Positions 19,901 through 29,125 of a stretch of 64,000 nucleotides of DNA are shown in pieces. How positions within the stretch are numbered: the stretch's first letter is position 1; each line of letters opens with the position of its first letter. Source of the DNA: Actinoplanes oblitus (GTDB lineage Bacteria > Actinomycetota > Actinomycetes > Mycobacteriales > Micromonosporaceae); NCBI RefSeq assembly GCF_030252345.1, contig NZ_CP126980.1:519501-583500 (forward strand). Reading direction: 5' to 3'. The notes beneath the pieces are model-generated. The model was not told the origin of the DNA. It was given only the letters and a program-made list of their open reading frames with translations, and made no database searches. Position numbers and translations under genes: made by a program.

Positions 19901-20657
19901 GGCTCTTGGCATGCGCGGAAATCGCTGACAGCCCCTCGTCGAGCGGGACGAACTCCGCAGTCGACGTGAAGGCTGTGAAGTAGTGCCGCACCAGCGCGGA
20001 GACCAGCTTCGTCCGGTCTTCATCACCGAAGTCGGCGGATCGGGCCCGGTCGTACCGTTCGGCGTTCCAGGCGCCACCCTCCAGCACACCGGACCAGACG
20101 TCCCCACCCCCGTTAAGCCCGGCGAAGAACGTGTCGTCGCCTAGACGCAGCCGCAGCGCCTCGGCGTCGGCCAGCACCGCGTCGCTGCGGTGCACGGCCG
20201 GCAGATCACAGCCGGGATGCAGCGCCTGAATCTGAGCAACGTATCCGCCGAGGATCGTTTCATCGATGCTGCGGGCGTCGAGGAAGTGGAACGCTAACCG
20301 CAGGAACTTCTTTCCGCTGATCGCGGTGTCGTGCCGGGCCACCGCCGGCTGGAGTTCCGTCTTGCCCCGGGCGTTCGCGTCGTGCCCCAGCAAGGCATAG
20401 AGCACAGCCATGAAGTGGCTCTTGCCGGACCCGAACGAGCCGGACAGAAACGCCGCGCGGCTCTGGTCGTCACGCAGCGCGGAGACCACCAGCCCGAGAG
20501 CCGAGTCGAAGGCTTCCGCTAACTGGTCGGTGACGACGTATTCCTTGATGGTTCGGGCCAGCCGCCCGCTGCCCACGCCCTCGGTCAGCCGCAGGACATA
20601 GTCGTCGGCACCCGCGGTCTCAGGAATCTTGATGATGTCGCGCAACAGGGTGCTCAT
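16959..20657 (-). CDS. pglY: BREX-2 P-loop ATPase PglY
   Basis: This 1232-residue ATPase is the type 2 counterpart of BrxC. The N-terminus is MSTLLRDIIKIPE. Walker A is GSFGSGKS at residues 73-80, and Walker B is VVLFLDELVLWL near residue 262. The long remainder is alpha-helical, ending in a Pro-rich linker (PAPIPTPTPTPPPTSTR) and a short tail that resembles the BrxC/PglY C-terminus (RTIVIEWREQQ). It overlaps the small ORF before it and pglZ after it by four bases each. PglY ATP binding is needed for Pgl phage resistance in Streptomyces (established). Confidence 0.94.
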   Translation of the reverse strand: MSTLLRDIIKIPETAGADDYVLRLTEGVGSGRLARTIKEYVVTDQLAEAFDSALGLVVSALRDDQSRAAFLSGSFGSGKSHFMAVLYALLGHDANARGKTELQPAVARHDTAISGKKFLRLAFHFLDARSIDETILGGYVAQIQALHPGCDLPAVHRSDAVLADAEALRLRLGDDTFFAGLNGGGDVWSGVLEGGAWNAERYDRARSADFGDEDRTKLVSALVRHYFTAFTSTAEFVPLDEGLSAISAHAKSLGYDAVVLFLDELVLWLSFSVRDRQFFGREAQKITKLVESGFGERAIPLISFVARQLDLKRYFADAGGGVGAEQEALDNAFRHQEGRFLTIKLGDDNLPYVAEKRLLEPHDEAARAVLHDAFRQLDRRPEVWDVLLDGVNTDDSHRGSDQEAFRRTYPFSPALVSTLRTLASAMQRDRTALKVMQQLLVQRRDYLTIDDIVPVGDVFELVVDGNQALTPEMAGRFKNARALYDNKIRPLLLREHKLAEADIAGLPQRHPFHADDRLVKTLVLSAVAPEVPALKELTGSRLAALNHGSITAPAFRGREGSLVVTKVRRWQRDVPELQITGDPRNPVIRVRIAEVDYESIVEKAKGEDNDGRQRETLKRLVWDALALDDIDGDAFGVSRQQRIWRGSRREAEVVFGNVRDRAWLTDGVFEAGPDTWRFVIDYPFDADGRSALEDLNRIEDLKGRVVSRTVVWVPHFLGAERLRDLGRLVILDWLLGGSGDRWTTHANHLAEADRVQARIILETQRDALRERLRQAIQEAYGAASPTQGTLEMLDGHDRVLFSLHPEFNPTAPVGHDLSAAFSNLIDQAFSAVFPGHPRFEPEDREIRVGELTAVLHAVEAARQDPDGRAFIEPAKREAVRRVANPLGVGHMGETHFLFGADRFRWDMQLATAMGRDGLAPGDPVDVKRLRSWITSVTPPTGLRPEIVDLVICAWSILHSRAWYRYGTALASAPQPGSLSPEMELRPEPLPSADDWKLAVERVGHLFGVFGNPYLTGQSVTELTETLSAATRQSAGAAGALVTSLEKVYQRFGLDVTAGSGRLATARAASGLLAALESAGDRVRVVEVLARHELPATPQAVSRSLTSAAKLVDFLKSFAWDRLRPVQDAAGGNDDRSLDARNIVERLRIAVTADELAQSLQSALQRAEDDAFKWAILPPAPIPTPTPTPPPTSTRGGRRTIASSADLDAVLAEVRAFAEQTNRTIVIEWREQQ

Positions 20658-21019
20658 GTGGCCGCTCCCTTTGATGTTCCGTCTGGTCCGCCGACTTCAG
20701 TGAGGATACGTTCAGCCAGCGCGCCGAAGTCCGCGGCCATGGCCCGGACGGCGGCTTGATGACCGCCGAAAGCACCGTCGGCAGGTTTGAGGGCAAAGAT
20801 CGGCATGTGCGCCTCGTAAGACAGCGGCATCAGGCTGCGATATTGCTTGAGCACGTGCACGCCGGGGCTGCGTTGGTCCGGCAGATCGTTCGCGAAGGCC
20901 CATACGGCCTGATAGAGCGGATCCTTGGTGCCGGCCCTCGTTATCCACTCCTTGCGCTCGACCTGGTCGCTCTCCAAATCGGCGAGCAGTTGCAGCAGCT
21001 CCTCCGCGCTTCGCCCCAT
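20654..21019 (-). CDS. Chimeric small ORF between pglX and pglY (AlbA_2/ParA-like)
   Basis: The product has 121 residues and appears built from two unrelated halves. Residues 1-53 (ELLQLLADLESDQVERKEW, then AVWAFANDLPDQRSPGV) look like the start of a divergent AlbA (AlbA_2/Schlafen-type) domain. Residues 54-112 (LMPLSYEAHMPIFALKPADG, then a helix with RAMAADFGALAERI) look like the C-terminal end of a ParA-like partition ATPase. Neither half is complete: there is no Walker A and no full AlbA fold. The frame is open, starts 15 bases after pglX, and its stop overlaps the pglY start (ATGA). It may be a deletion fusion kept for translational coupling. Family calls are from recognition only. Confidence 0.7.
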   Translation of the reverse strand: MGRSAEELLQLLADLESDQVERKEWITRAGTKDPLYQAVWAFANDLPDQRSPGVHVLKQYRSLMPLSYEAHMPIFALKPADGAFGGHQAAVRAMAADFGALAERILTEVGGPDGTSKGAAT

Positions 21020-21034
21020 GCCGTTGAGCCTGCC

Positions 21035-24000
21035 CTACCTGGCTGCCCTGCGGCCACGCCGGGCCGGTTGCGGCCGCCACGCGGCAAGCTGCTCCCGGGT
21101 ACGTTCGACCTGCTGCATCCGCTCGTCGAGTTGCTGCCGGACGGTATTTGCCGCCGACTCGCCGCCGTAGAAGTCGTCGGCCTCCTGATGCCACTGCTCC
21201 ACCCACGGCTGCAGCTCGGACAGCCCGGCAACCAGGGGAATCAGACGCTCGTCGGGCCAGCCGTCCGTCTCCCCCTGAATGATCAGTTGATCGAGTGCGA
21301 ACGCCTGCTGAGCATGATCCCAGCCGGCCCAGCCGAGCACCGGCGATGGGTCGGTCTCCCGCGTGGTGTCCGGGTAGAGGATGAAACGCTCCTTCGGCAC
21401 GTCCAGCTTGCCGCGGTTGTCCCAGTACTCCTTACGGAGGAAGTCCGCCGAGGTGTACTTCGGCGGCACCGGGATCGGATCTTTCAGCTTCTCGCCAGCG
21501 TCCTCGCGGCGTTGCATCGCCCAGGTATCTTCCCAGGCTGCTCGCTTGCGCAGCCCGCTCTCCTTGTACCGATAAGCGGCCAGATAGGGCACCGCCTCCC
21601 GGGCAAGCAGCTTCTCCAGGCTTGTTGCGACGGGCACGTCCGGCCGCCCCTCCCAGAGCGTCAGCACGGAGGCCATGTCCGCATCGCGCGCCACGTCGTC
21701 TGCGAGCTGCGCGACACTGCGGGTCATCGGAGCGCCACTGTGGTCGAACCATAAACGCCGGTCCTCCAGCCGGTCCAGCAGCCAGGCGCGCAATGCGCGC
21801 TCTTCCTGCTTCTCCCACGGCTCGGCGGCCCACCTGCGCTTGTTCTCGGGTCGCTCCAGCAATTTGAGGTACGGGTGAGACGCGATCAGTTCAATCCGGC
21901 GCTGCACGAGTTCCCGGTACGCGGCCGGCCAGTGCTGGGGAATCTCCGTGAGCGGCGTCGACCCGTGTCGTGCGAACCAGGCGGTCTGCTCCTCGCCGTC
22001 GCGCATCCGCCACGCCAACACGATCTCGAACGCCCGCTCGCCGAGCGCCAGCTCAGGCAGGTCATCCCCGGCATACGTCAGGTCCTCGTCAACAAGCCCG
22101 TAGAGTCGGTAGACCTCCCAGTCCAACTCCTCCTGCTGGGCAATCATCTGCGCTCGGGTGGCGAGGTAGCCCTCATACGCTTCCTTCAGCGCCTCGCGCA
22201 CCGGTATGCCAGCCTCAACTACCGCTTGCGGAGCCAGTTGAGAAAGCCGCTGTGCCAGGTTGTCGAGCAGCCGCCCTCGACTCACCGGCCGAGATGGCAG
22301 AGGGAAATCTTTCATCGTCGTGCCGGTGAATTCGTAGAACCGCTCCCAAGACTCTGCTTTAACGCCCTCGTTCACTCCCTGACTGCCCTTGTCGTGGCTG
22401 TTCTGCTTGAGCCAGAAGCAGGCGGTAGACGAGTTCAGCACCCCAAGCAGCGCCAGGTGGTCGTCCTCCGTCGCCCGCTCGGGCAACTTAATCACTGGAG
22501 CAGTGCGGTTCGATAGAAAGCCACTTCTATTGAGAGAGAAATGGTTGTGTGTTGCCACGAAAGCGAAGAAGATCCCGAGCGGATTGGCCAGCTTGGAGCT
22601 ATAGCACTCAAGATGCACGACCCACGGAACTCCGCGATCGGCAATGGACTGACCGAAGATCACGCGCTCCCTGAGCAAACTCCGCATCGGCCAGAGAATT
22701 CTGGTAGCTAGATCCGAGTCCAGCGAAATCGGGTTCTCTGCGAGCATGTCTTTGTAAGGCCACCACACGACTTCACTGCTGACGGTGAAATCTCGTGCCA
22801 GGTCGCCGACGACGATGCCACGCGTTGATTCGGTCAACCCGAGCGCCTTTGCGCGAGCAGCGGTCGTGAAATAAAGATCGTCTGCTCCGGTAGCTGTGGT
22901 CCTTCCCACGCTGCTCACGGACTTGCCGAGTACACGCGCTGAAGAAGCCGCGATCGCCTCGGCTACGTCCCCCGCGCCTCCTCCACTGAGCGACCATGGG
23001 TGAACCGCCAGCGTCCGCCGTAGCAAGTCGGCCACAGTAACCCAGTCGTCCGTATGCCCGGGCTCATCGACATACTCGGTGATTGCCGCCCAGACCATGC
23101 CCTTCGCGGGAACTTCTGGTCGGCTGGGCTCGCCGCGCACGCCAAGAATGGCCCGTACCGTTTCACTAGTAGGGCGGTGATTCCGACCCACCAAGATCAC
23201 CGTTGGAGTTCCGTGACCTGGAATATAAGCGCCGGAGGTGTCCGCTACTAGCCGCAGGTCCTTTGTCGGAAAGAACTTCTCGATCAGTGGCGCACCGAAT
23301 TCTCGTTTCATGAACGAGTTGCTGGTGATCTGACCGACCCAACCAGCCCGCTCGCCCGACTTCGCAAGCGCGAAGAACCGCTCCATGAATGGCACGGTCA
23401 GCGCATACGTGCCCTTGAGGTACTTGTATCGGTCCCGGTAGGCGGCGTTGAGTGCCTTGTCCTTGACCGTGATGTAGGGCGGGTTGCCGACCACCACGTC
23501 GTACTGGCCGTTGTCCAGGATGCGACGCAGCGCTGCCAGGTTCTCGGTGGGATAGGCATGGTTTCCGGCGGTCCGGTCAGCGTGGTGCTCAGCGCCGTAG
23601 TCGAATTCCTGCTGGTCGAGGCCGTGCAATAGTGAGTCCCCGGCGGCCAGGTTTAGCTTGAAGACAACTGGGTTCCCGGCGTCTAGCGAGGTCTCTCCGG
23701 CCGCTTGCAGCGCCGCGATCGTCAACCGGAACCGCGCAATTGCCACCGCGAAGGGGTTCAGGTCGACGCCGTGGATAGCGTCCAGTGCCTTCTGCACCCG
23801 GGCACGCGGCACCACCCCTGCCGCATGTTCCTCCCATCGCTCGCGCAACCGCTCGAACGCACCCAGCAGGAAGTGCCCCGACCCGCACGTTGGATCGATT
23901 ACCTTGAAACCTTCCAGTGGCCGCTCCTTCAGTGCGGGTTCCAAGGTCCGGTCGAGGATGAACCTCTCTACGAAATCCGGCGTCTGCAGCAGCGCGTACC

Positions 24001-24598
24001 GTGACTTGGCCTCTTCCGATAGATCTTGATAAATGTCGCCCAGGAATCGGGTGTCAAGTTTCTCGTCGCGGAGGTCGCGGCGCAGCTCACCGGCCTCGTC
24101 GCGTTCGCGCCAGAAGGCGAGCAGCCGCCCTGCCGCGTCACCGGACGGGGTGATTAGCCAAAGCGCTGACGTCTCGTCCACCAGCTCACGAGCAGCCGGC
24201 AGCCCGGACAGGTAGTCAACGGCTTTCAACAGCCAGTCCCGGTCCGTCGGATTCTCGCCGGCCTGCGCACGCGTACGCATGAACTCGCTCTGGGCATTGA
24301 GCGCCTCGGCCCGCCGGGCCGGCGGCCCGGAGATCCAGACTGGCTTGATCAGGCTGTTGTCCTCCGCGAAGCGGATGAAGACGGTGGTCAGCACCCAGGC
24401 GACCGCGGCCTGCGTGATCCGCTCGCTGGACCATTCCTCCCAGGAGATCGCGGTACGCCCGACCGTCGACGCGTCTTTCCACTGGCGATCCCAGGACTTC
24501 TTCACGTCCGGTAGCGCCGCCAACCGCTGGCGCAGATCCTCCTCGAGGATCTTCACCTCGGCGCGCAACTCAGCGGTCAGTGTGGCACCGGCGCTCAT
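21035..24598 (-). CDS. pglX: BREX-2 adenine-specific DNA methyltransferase PglX
   Basis: This 1187-residue adenine methyltransferase modifies a specific DNA site, marking self in most BREX systems; in Streptomyces Pgl it modifies phage progeny. The SAM-binding motif is DPTCGSGHFLLG near residue 236 and the catalytic motif is VVGNPPYITVKD near residue 370. A target-recognition region follows (about residues 425-760), then a helical C-terminus. DNA encoding the recognition region is visibly less GC-rich than its surroundings (29 of 60 bases in 22501-22560). ATG 24598 overlaps the pglW stop (ATGA). Confidence 0.95.
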   Translation of the reverse strand: MSAGATLTAELRAEVKILEEDLRQRLAALPDVKKSWDRQWKDASTVGRTAISWEEWSSERITQAAVAWVLTTVFIRFAEDNSLIKPVWISGPPARRAEALNAQSEFMRTRAQAGENPTDRDWLLKAVDYLSGLPAARELVDETSALWLITPSGDAAGRLLAFWRERDEAGELRRDLRDEKLDTRFLGDIYQDLSEEAKSRYALLQTPDFVERFILDRTLEPALKERPLEGFKVIDPTCGSGHFLLGAFERLRERWEEHAAGVVPRARVQKALDAIHGVDLNPFAVAIARFRLTIAALQAAGETSLDAGNPVVFKLNLAAGDSLLHGLDQQEFDYGAEHHADRTAGNHAYPTENLAALRRILDNGQYDVVVGNPPYITVKDKALNAAYRDRYKYLKGTYALTVPFMERFFALAKSGERAGWVGQITSNSFMKREFGAPLIEKFFPTKDLRLVADTSGAYIPGHGTPTVILVGRNHRPTSETVRAILGVRGEPSRPEVPAKGMVWAAITEYVDEPGHTDDWVTVADLLRRTLAVHPWSLSGGGAGDVAEAIAASSARVLGKSVSSVGRTTATGADDLYFTTAARAKALGLTESTRGIVVGDLARDFTVSSEVVWWPYKDMLAENPISLDSDLATRILWPMRSLLRERVIFGQSIADRGVPWVVHLECYSSKLANPLGIFFAFVATHNHFSLNRSGFLSNRTAPVIKLPERATEDDHLALLGVLNSSTACFWLKQNSHDKGSQGVNEGVKAESWERFYEFTGTTMKDFPLPSRPVSRGRLLDNLAQRLSQLAPQAVVEAGIPVREALKEAYEGYLATRAQMIAQQEELDWEVYRLYGLVDEDLTYAGDDLPELALGERAFEIVLAWRMRDGEEQTAWFARHGSTPLTEIPQHWPAAYRELVQRRIELIASHPYLKLLERPENKRRWAAEPWEKQEERALRAWLLDRLEDRRLWFDHSGAPMTRSVAQLADDVARDADMASVLTLWEGRPDVPVATSLEKLLAREAVPYLAAYRYKESGLRKRAAWEDTWAMQRREDAGEKLKDPIPVPPKYTSADFLRKEYWDNRGKLDVPKERFILYPDTTRETDPSPVLGWAGWDHAQQAFALDQLIIQGETDGWPDERLIPLVAGLSELQPWVEQWHQEADDFYGGESAANTVRQQLDERMQQVERTREQLAAWRPQPARRGRRAAR

Positions 24599-27500
24599 AC
24601 ATTCTCCTTCTCAGCGGCCGACGTGCGCAGCCATTTCTCGTCCAGTCGCAGGAACTGGCCGCCGTGCCCGAGTCGCAGCGGCACCCCGTCCAGCAAGGCA
24701 CCGCGCCCGTCGTCTGGCAGCAGCAGCCAGACAGCTTGCGAACGCTTCGCCGTCAGGTCCGCCAACCGGGCCAGCACCTCGGTGTGCTCGTAGCGGGCCA
24801 GTGGAGCCGCCTCCACCAGCAGCACTGGCCGGGTACCCGCCGATGCCGCTGCACAGGCGTCGGAGATCGCGGCCTCAACGGCTGGCACGGCGGCGCGGAC
24901 CAGTGCGCTGAGACCCTGGGCGGGGCGACTACCCGGCTCCGCGGCATCCGCGGCGCGCACCGCGTCCCACGGCACGCCGCGACGCGTACTCTCGGCACGC
25001 AGCGCCTCCAGCAGCACCGCGGTGACATCAAGAACATGCGCGCCGTGCCGCCCCGCCAGCGCGGCAGCCGCCGCGTCAAGCCGCAGCGGCGGCACGCCCA
25101 AAGCGAGAAAACCCCTGCTGCGTACGCTCTCCGCGAGCCGTACATCCTCGGCCGACCCGGCGGGCGCCGCGGAGGAAACCGGCACGCTGGTCACCGCGGT
25201 CCGGCTGGCAAGGGTGGTGTCGGACGGGCGAGATGGTACGACGTACGCCTCGCCGTTCCACTGCAGCGGAACCCCGGCCCGCACGACAACACCGTCGAGC
25301 TGCGGCCGGCCGGGCAACGTCGGCAGGTCGGGGAATCGGGCGCGTACCCGATCGACCAAATCGTGCACGGTCAGCTGTTGTGAAGGGGCGAGGCCACCGA
25401 GTGCATTGCGGACCGCGACCGCCGCGTCGAGCTGCCGGTCGTGCAGTTCGCCCTGCCAGGAGGCGCCGGCCCGGGTTGCCAGGCGGGCAGCCAAGCGGAC
25501 CAGCCGGATGTCGTCGATCGCCGGGGCTTCGGTGGGCCACACCGGTCGGAGCCGGGCGGCGGCTCGGCTTACCGGGATGAGGTCTTCTCCTGTGGTAACT
25601 GCCGCGGTAACCAGCTCGTCGGCGCGCTCGCCGAGCAGATCCGCGACTTCCAGCAGTACCGGGGTGGTGGCGAGAAGCTGCGTGCGGCCCTTTCGCCGAC
25701 GCCGCCGCACGACGGGGGCGCGGTCACCGCCGCCACGTTCCACGATGTCAGCACGGTCCAGCGCCAGTTTCAGCAATCCGGCCACCAGGCGACTCGTCTC
25801 CGCCGTAGCGCTTTCGGCATCCCAAGCCGCTACGACGTGATCGACGCCGGCGACGCCACCGAGTCCCAGCAGGAGCCGGTGAGCATGGCCGAGAACGGCG
25901 TCCAGCCGTCCCCTGGCCTCGTCGTCTGCAGCCCAAGCTTCCTGCATTGCCGACAAAGTGAGGGAGACCTGCGGGCCACCATTCATGCCCAGTGGCGCAG
26001 CCAACTCGGCGAGCGGTGCGAAGACATCCGACGGGGCCTCGGCCTCTCCAGGCAGACCGAGAATGCGACGAGCCACTCGCTGCCGGGCCGGCGTGCGTGC
26101 AACCCGAACCAACAGATCGGCTGTCATCCGCACGTCCGCGGTGAGCCCACCCACGGTCGCGGTCGGCTCCGGAACGGCTGCAACCTTCACCCCGAACCGG
26201 CTGCGCCACTGCTTGGCCCGGCTACGCACTTCCTTCCGGGTGGCGTCGGCGACGCCGGCGAGCCGGGACAGCCTGCCGGGGTCAACTGCGGCTAGGTCAC
26301 CGGCAGTCTCCAGGCGCAGCGGCTCGAGTGCTGAGAGGGCACGCGCGGACAGGCCAGACTTTGCCAGCGGGGTGGACGGCTGTGCGGCCGCGGCCACCTC
26401 GTCCGCGTCGTCGGGCAGGCTCGTGGTCTCCACCGGGAAGACAGCACGCCAAGCTGCCAGCATCTCGGCTGCGGTGTGGAACCTCTCCCGCGCGTCGCGC
26501 CGCAGCGCCCGTCGGAAGAATCCAACCAACGCATCAGCGATACTGAAGTCGAAGGCGGCGGGCTCGATGGTGGCTTCATCGGGGATCACGGCCGGGTTGG
26601 TCCGCCCGTCACCGAAGCGGGGAGCGTGCCCGGTGGCCATCTCGAACAGGGTCACTGCGGCGGCGTACCGCTCGGCGGCCGAATCCCAGGTGGGGCGCAG
26701 ACCCGTGCCGAGGAAGGGGTCGAGATAGGGCGGGGTACCTGCCTCCACCGCCGAGGCTCCGGCCCGCGACAACGAGAAGTCGAAGAGCACCAAGTGCTTG
26801 GCCCGGTCGCCCCGCTGTTCGCGTACGCCAAGATTTGCGGGTTTGATGTCGCGGTGATCGATGCTCGCCTTGTCCAGGGCGACAAGCGCCTGCAACAGGT
26901 CGGTGCCGAACCGGTCGAGCAGGTCGATGGAGAGCCGCGGCCGTTCCCGCAGCACCTCGGCGAGCGTGGTTTCGCCGGCGCTTTCCAGCAGCAGGGCGGT
27001 GCGCTTGCCCACCTCCAGCGGAGTCTTCTCAATCAACCGGATCAGCCGCGGATGCGGTGGCAGCGAAGCCAGCACCTCGGCCTCGCCACGCAGCCGGGCC
27101 GCTGCCGCGTTGTCCGATGCGACCTTAAGCACACGGCGCTCGCCCCCGGCCGCGCGGTCGCTAACCAGAAGGCCAGTGGCCGTCGATCCGGAGCCCAGTC
27201 GGCGCAGCAGCTCGAATCGCTGGCCGAGCAGCATCCCCGGTGCGGCGTCCAGAGGATCGTCGACCGCGTCCGCGGTGCTGGCGGCTACCTCCCTGTCGAC
27301 CTCGTCCAGCAGCCCGAGGAAGGCCTGCACGTCGGCAAGACGGTCAGTGACCGCCGGACGGGTGGCGCGCAGGACCAGTTCCCGCAGCCGCGGCGGCACC
27401 TCCGGCACGTCGGCGACCAGGTCGAGGCCCCGGTCACGGGCCACCCGCTCGCGTAGTTCCACCTCGTCAGTGGCCGGCGCACGGCCCGCGACGACGTGAT

Positions 27501-28782
27501 ACGCCACTGCGCCCAGGGCGAAAACGTCCAGGCGGATGCGGTCAGCCGAGCGATCCCAGCGCCCCTCGGGGGCAAGGTAGGCACGGCTGCGCTGCGCCAC
27601 CGGATCAACCGCCTCACGGCCCTCCATGACGGCGAAAAGCCTCGTCGCGGTCGGGCTCGGCGTGCTGCTCCCCGGAGCGTCAGCACCCGCCACCTGCCAG
27701 TCGCCGAGCCGGATCTCGATCTCGTCGGAGGTGCGCGACCGCGCCAGCACGGCCACCGGCGACAACCCGCGGTGCACCACGTGGTGGCGGTGTGCATAAG
27801 CCAACGCCTCGGCTAGCTGGCGGATCATCCCGACCCGCTCGTGCAGCGACAGACGGTCTCCGTGGTCGTTCAGCCACAGGTCAAGGCGATCGAAGGCATC
27901 GTCGCGGGGGTAGACCAGGCCGACGCCGAGCTCGTCCTCCACCAGGTCGCGGGGACGCAGGATGGCGTCGTGGTGCAGCCGGCTGGTCAGCGCATACTCC
28001 CGCTCGGCCAACCGCAGCGTGCTGCGGCGTTCCTCGTCGGAGGCGCCGGTTTTGCTGACGAAGAAGCGGATGCGCGCCTCGTCACGCCGGGCCAGCCGGT
28101 GCTCGGCGGGCCAGTCTTGCCAGCCGTCGCCCTCGGCCAGCGGCTCGCCGACGATCCGCCAGGAGCCCACCTCATGTTCCCGGCGCAGCGCGAAGCCGAT
28201 TCGCTCGAACAGCTGAACGAGAAGATCGTCGTGCTCGATCAGACCGGCACGCTGACCCGGCAGGGCCGGCTCCAGCACCCGCTGCGCAATGCTGGGCAGG
28301 CCGCTGCGGTGTTCCGAGCCGTCGAGACCGAACAGGTCCGTCGCGTCGGACGGCGGCAACGCGCACCGGCCGTTTTCGGCGTGCAGGAAGACGGAGTGCT
28401 GCACGTACGGAATGTGCCGGGGGTCGAGGTTCGGCTGGAGCTGACGGAGAGCGTCGGTGATGACACCCTTGAGTCGTTGCGCCTTACGGCGCGCCAGCAG
28501 CAACGGGGAGTCTTCGCTGCGGCCATTACGCTGCCACCGGTAAGCGTTTCCGGTGATGGTGCCTTGATAGTGCTTGAGCTCGATAAGGTGCAGCCGACGT
28601 TCGCCGAGGACAAGGGCATCGATCTCATACCATTTGCCGTCGCGGTCGCGGAACTCGAAGTTCGTCCACGCGCGGAACGGGCCCCGGTCGGGGAGTAGCT
28701 CACGCAGATGCGCGAGGCCCTCCCGCTCGTGCGGGAACTCGGATGCGGTGACCTCACGCCACCGCGGACTGTCTGCCCGCAC
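24595..28782 (-). CDS. pglW: BREX-2 serine/threonine kinase PglW
   Basis: This 1395-residue kinase is specific to type 2 BREX. A NERD domain lies at about residues 25-130 (FEFRDRDGKWYEIDALVLGE, then LHLIELKHYQG). The first kinase-like domain looks inactive: its catalytic loop reads HRGLSPVAV near residue 337 and the DFG position is GDW. The second is canonical, with HRDIKPANL near residue 644 and LFDFS near 667. A 700-residue helical C-terminus follows, with a helix-hairpin-helix-like ALEPLRLETAGDLAAVDPGR. I chose GTG 28782 because GGAGG lies 6 bases upstream; ATG 28816 has no such site. Confidence 0.94.
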   Translation of the reverse strand: MRADSPRWREVTASEFPHEREGLAHLRELLPDRGPFRAWTNFEFRDRDGKWYEIDALVLGERRLHLIELKHYQGTITGNAYRWQRNGRSEDSPLLLARRKAQRLKGVITDALRQLQPNLDPRHIPYVQHSVFLHAENGRCALPPSDATDLFGLDGSEHRSGLPSIAQRVLEPALPGQRAGLIEHDDLLVQLFERIGFALRREHEVGSWRIVGEPLAEGDGWQDWPAEHRLARRDEARIRFFVSKTGASDEERRSTLRLAEREYALTSRLHHDAILRPRDLVEDELGVGLVYPRDDAFDRLDLWLNDHGDRLSLHERVGMIRQLAEALAYAHRHHVVHRGLSPVAVLARSRTSDEIEIRLGDWQVAGADAPGSSTPSPTATRLFAVMEGREAVDPVAQRSRAYLAPEGRWDRSADRIRLDVFALGAVAYHVVAGRAPATDEVELRERVARDRGLDLVADVPEVPPRLRELVLRATRPAVTDRLADVQAFLGLLDEVDREVAASTADAVDDPLDAAPGMLLGQRFELLRRLGSGSTATGLLVSDRAAGGERRVLKVASDNAAAARLRGEAEVLASLPPHPRLIRLIEKTPLEVGKRTALLLESAGETTLAEVLRERPRLSIDLLDRFGTDLLQALVALDKASIDHRDIKPANLGVREQRGDRAKHLVLFDFSLSRAGASAVEAGTPPYLDPFLGTGLRPTWDSAAERYAAAVTLFEMATGHAPRFGDGRTNPAVIPDEATIEPAAFDFSIADALVGFFRRALRRDARERFHTAAEMLAAWRAVFPVETTSLPDDADEVAAAAQPSTPLAKSGLSARALSALEPLRLETAGDLAAVDPGRLSRLAGVADATRKEVRSRAKQWRSRFGVKVAAVPEPTATVGGLTADVRMTADLLVRVARTPARQRVARRILGLPGEAEAPSDVFAPLAELAAPLGMNGGPQVSLTLSAMQEAWAADDEARGRLDAVLGHAHRLLLGLGGVAGVDHVVAAWDAESATAETSRLVAGLLKLALDRADIVERGGGDRAPVVRRRRRKGRTQLLATTPVLLEVADLLGERADELVTAAVTTGEDLIPVSRAAARLRPVWPTEAPAIDDIRLVRLAARLATRAGASWQGELHDRQLDAAVAVRNALGGLAPSQQLTVHDLVDRVRARFPDLPTLPGRPQLDGVVVRAGVPLQWNGEAYVVPSRPSDTTLASRTAVTSVPVSSAAPAGSAEDVRLAESVRSRGFLALGVPPLRLDAAAAALAGRHGAHVLDVTAVLLEALRAESTRRGVPWDAVRAADAAEPGSRPAQGLSALVRAAVPAVEAAISDACAAASAGTRPVLLVEAAPLARYEHTEVLARLADLTAKRSQAVWLLLPDDGRGALLDGVPLRLGHGGQFLRLDEKWLRTSAAEKENV

Positions 28783-29125
28783 GTCAGACCTCCCTGCTCG
28801 ACTGCAGTGACCCATCTTGCCAAACGTCCCAGCAGGTAGTCGCACCCGACTCGGCAGATGACGGCGGCGAGATGCCTTGCTGCCTAACAATGGCAACAAG
28901 GCTCACACTGAGCGGCCGAACAGGGGATACCCTTCCGGTGAAAATCGACCGCAAGTTTTTTGAGCTCCCCGACTACTGGCGCCTTATGCCGCCTTGGCCA
29001 TGGCGAACTGGCCCACACCGCCGGAGAGGCCGCAAGAGCCGGGAGCCAAGGAAACCTTGCGTGCGAGTCTGCGATTCGTACGCCTGTGAACAACTACGTG
29101 AAGCTCAGGCCGTCTGACCTGAACG
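28783..29125 (-). promoter_or_regulatory. Spacer before pglW, probable internal promoter
   Basis: This 343-base gap is the only long break in the operon, and it ends in a strong GGAGG at 28789-28793. No gene is supported. A separate promoter for pglW onward is likely, but I cannot identify boxes with confidence. Confidence 0.45.
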
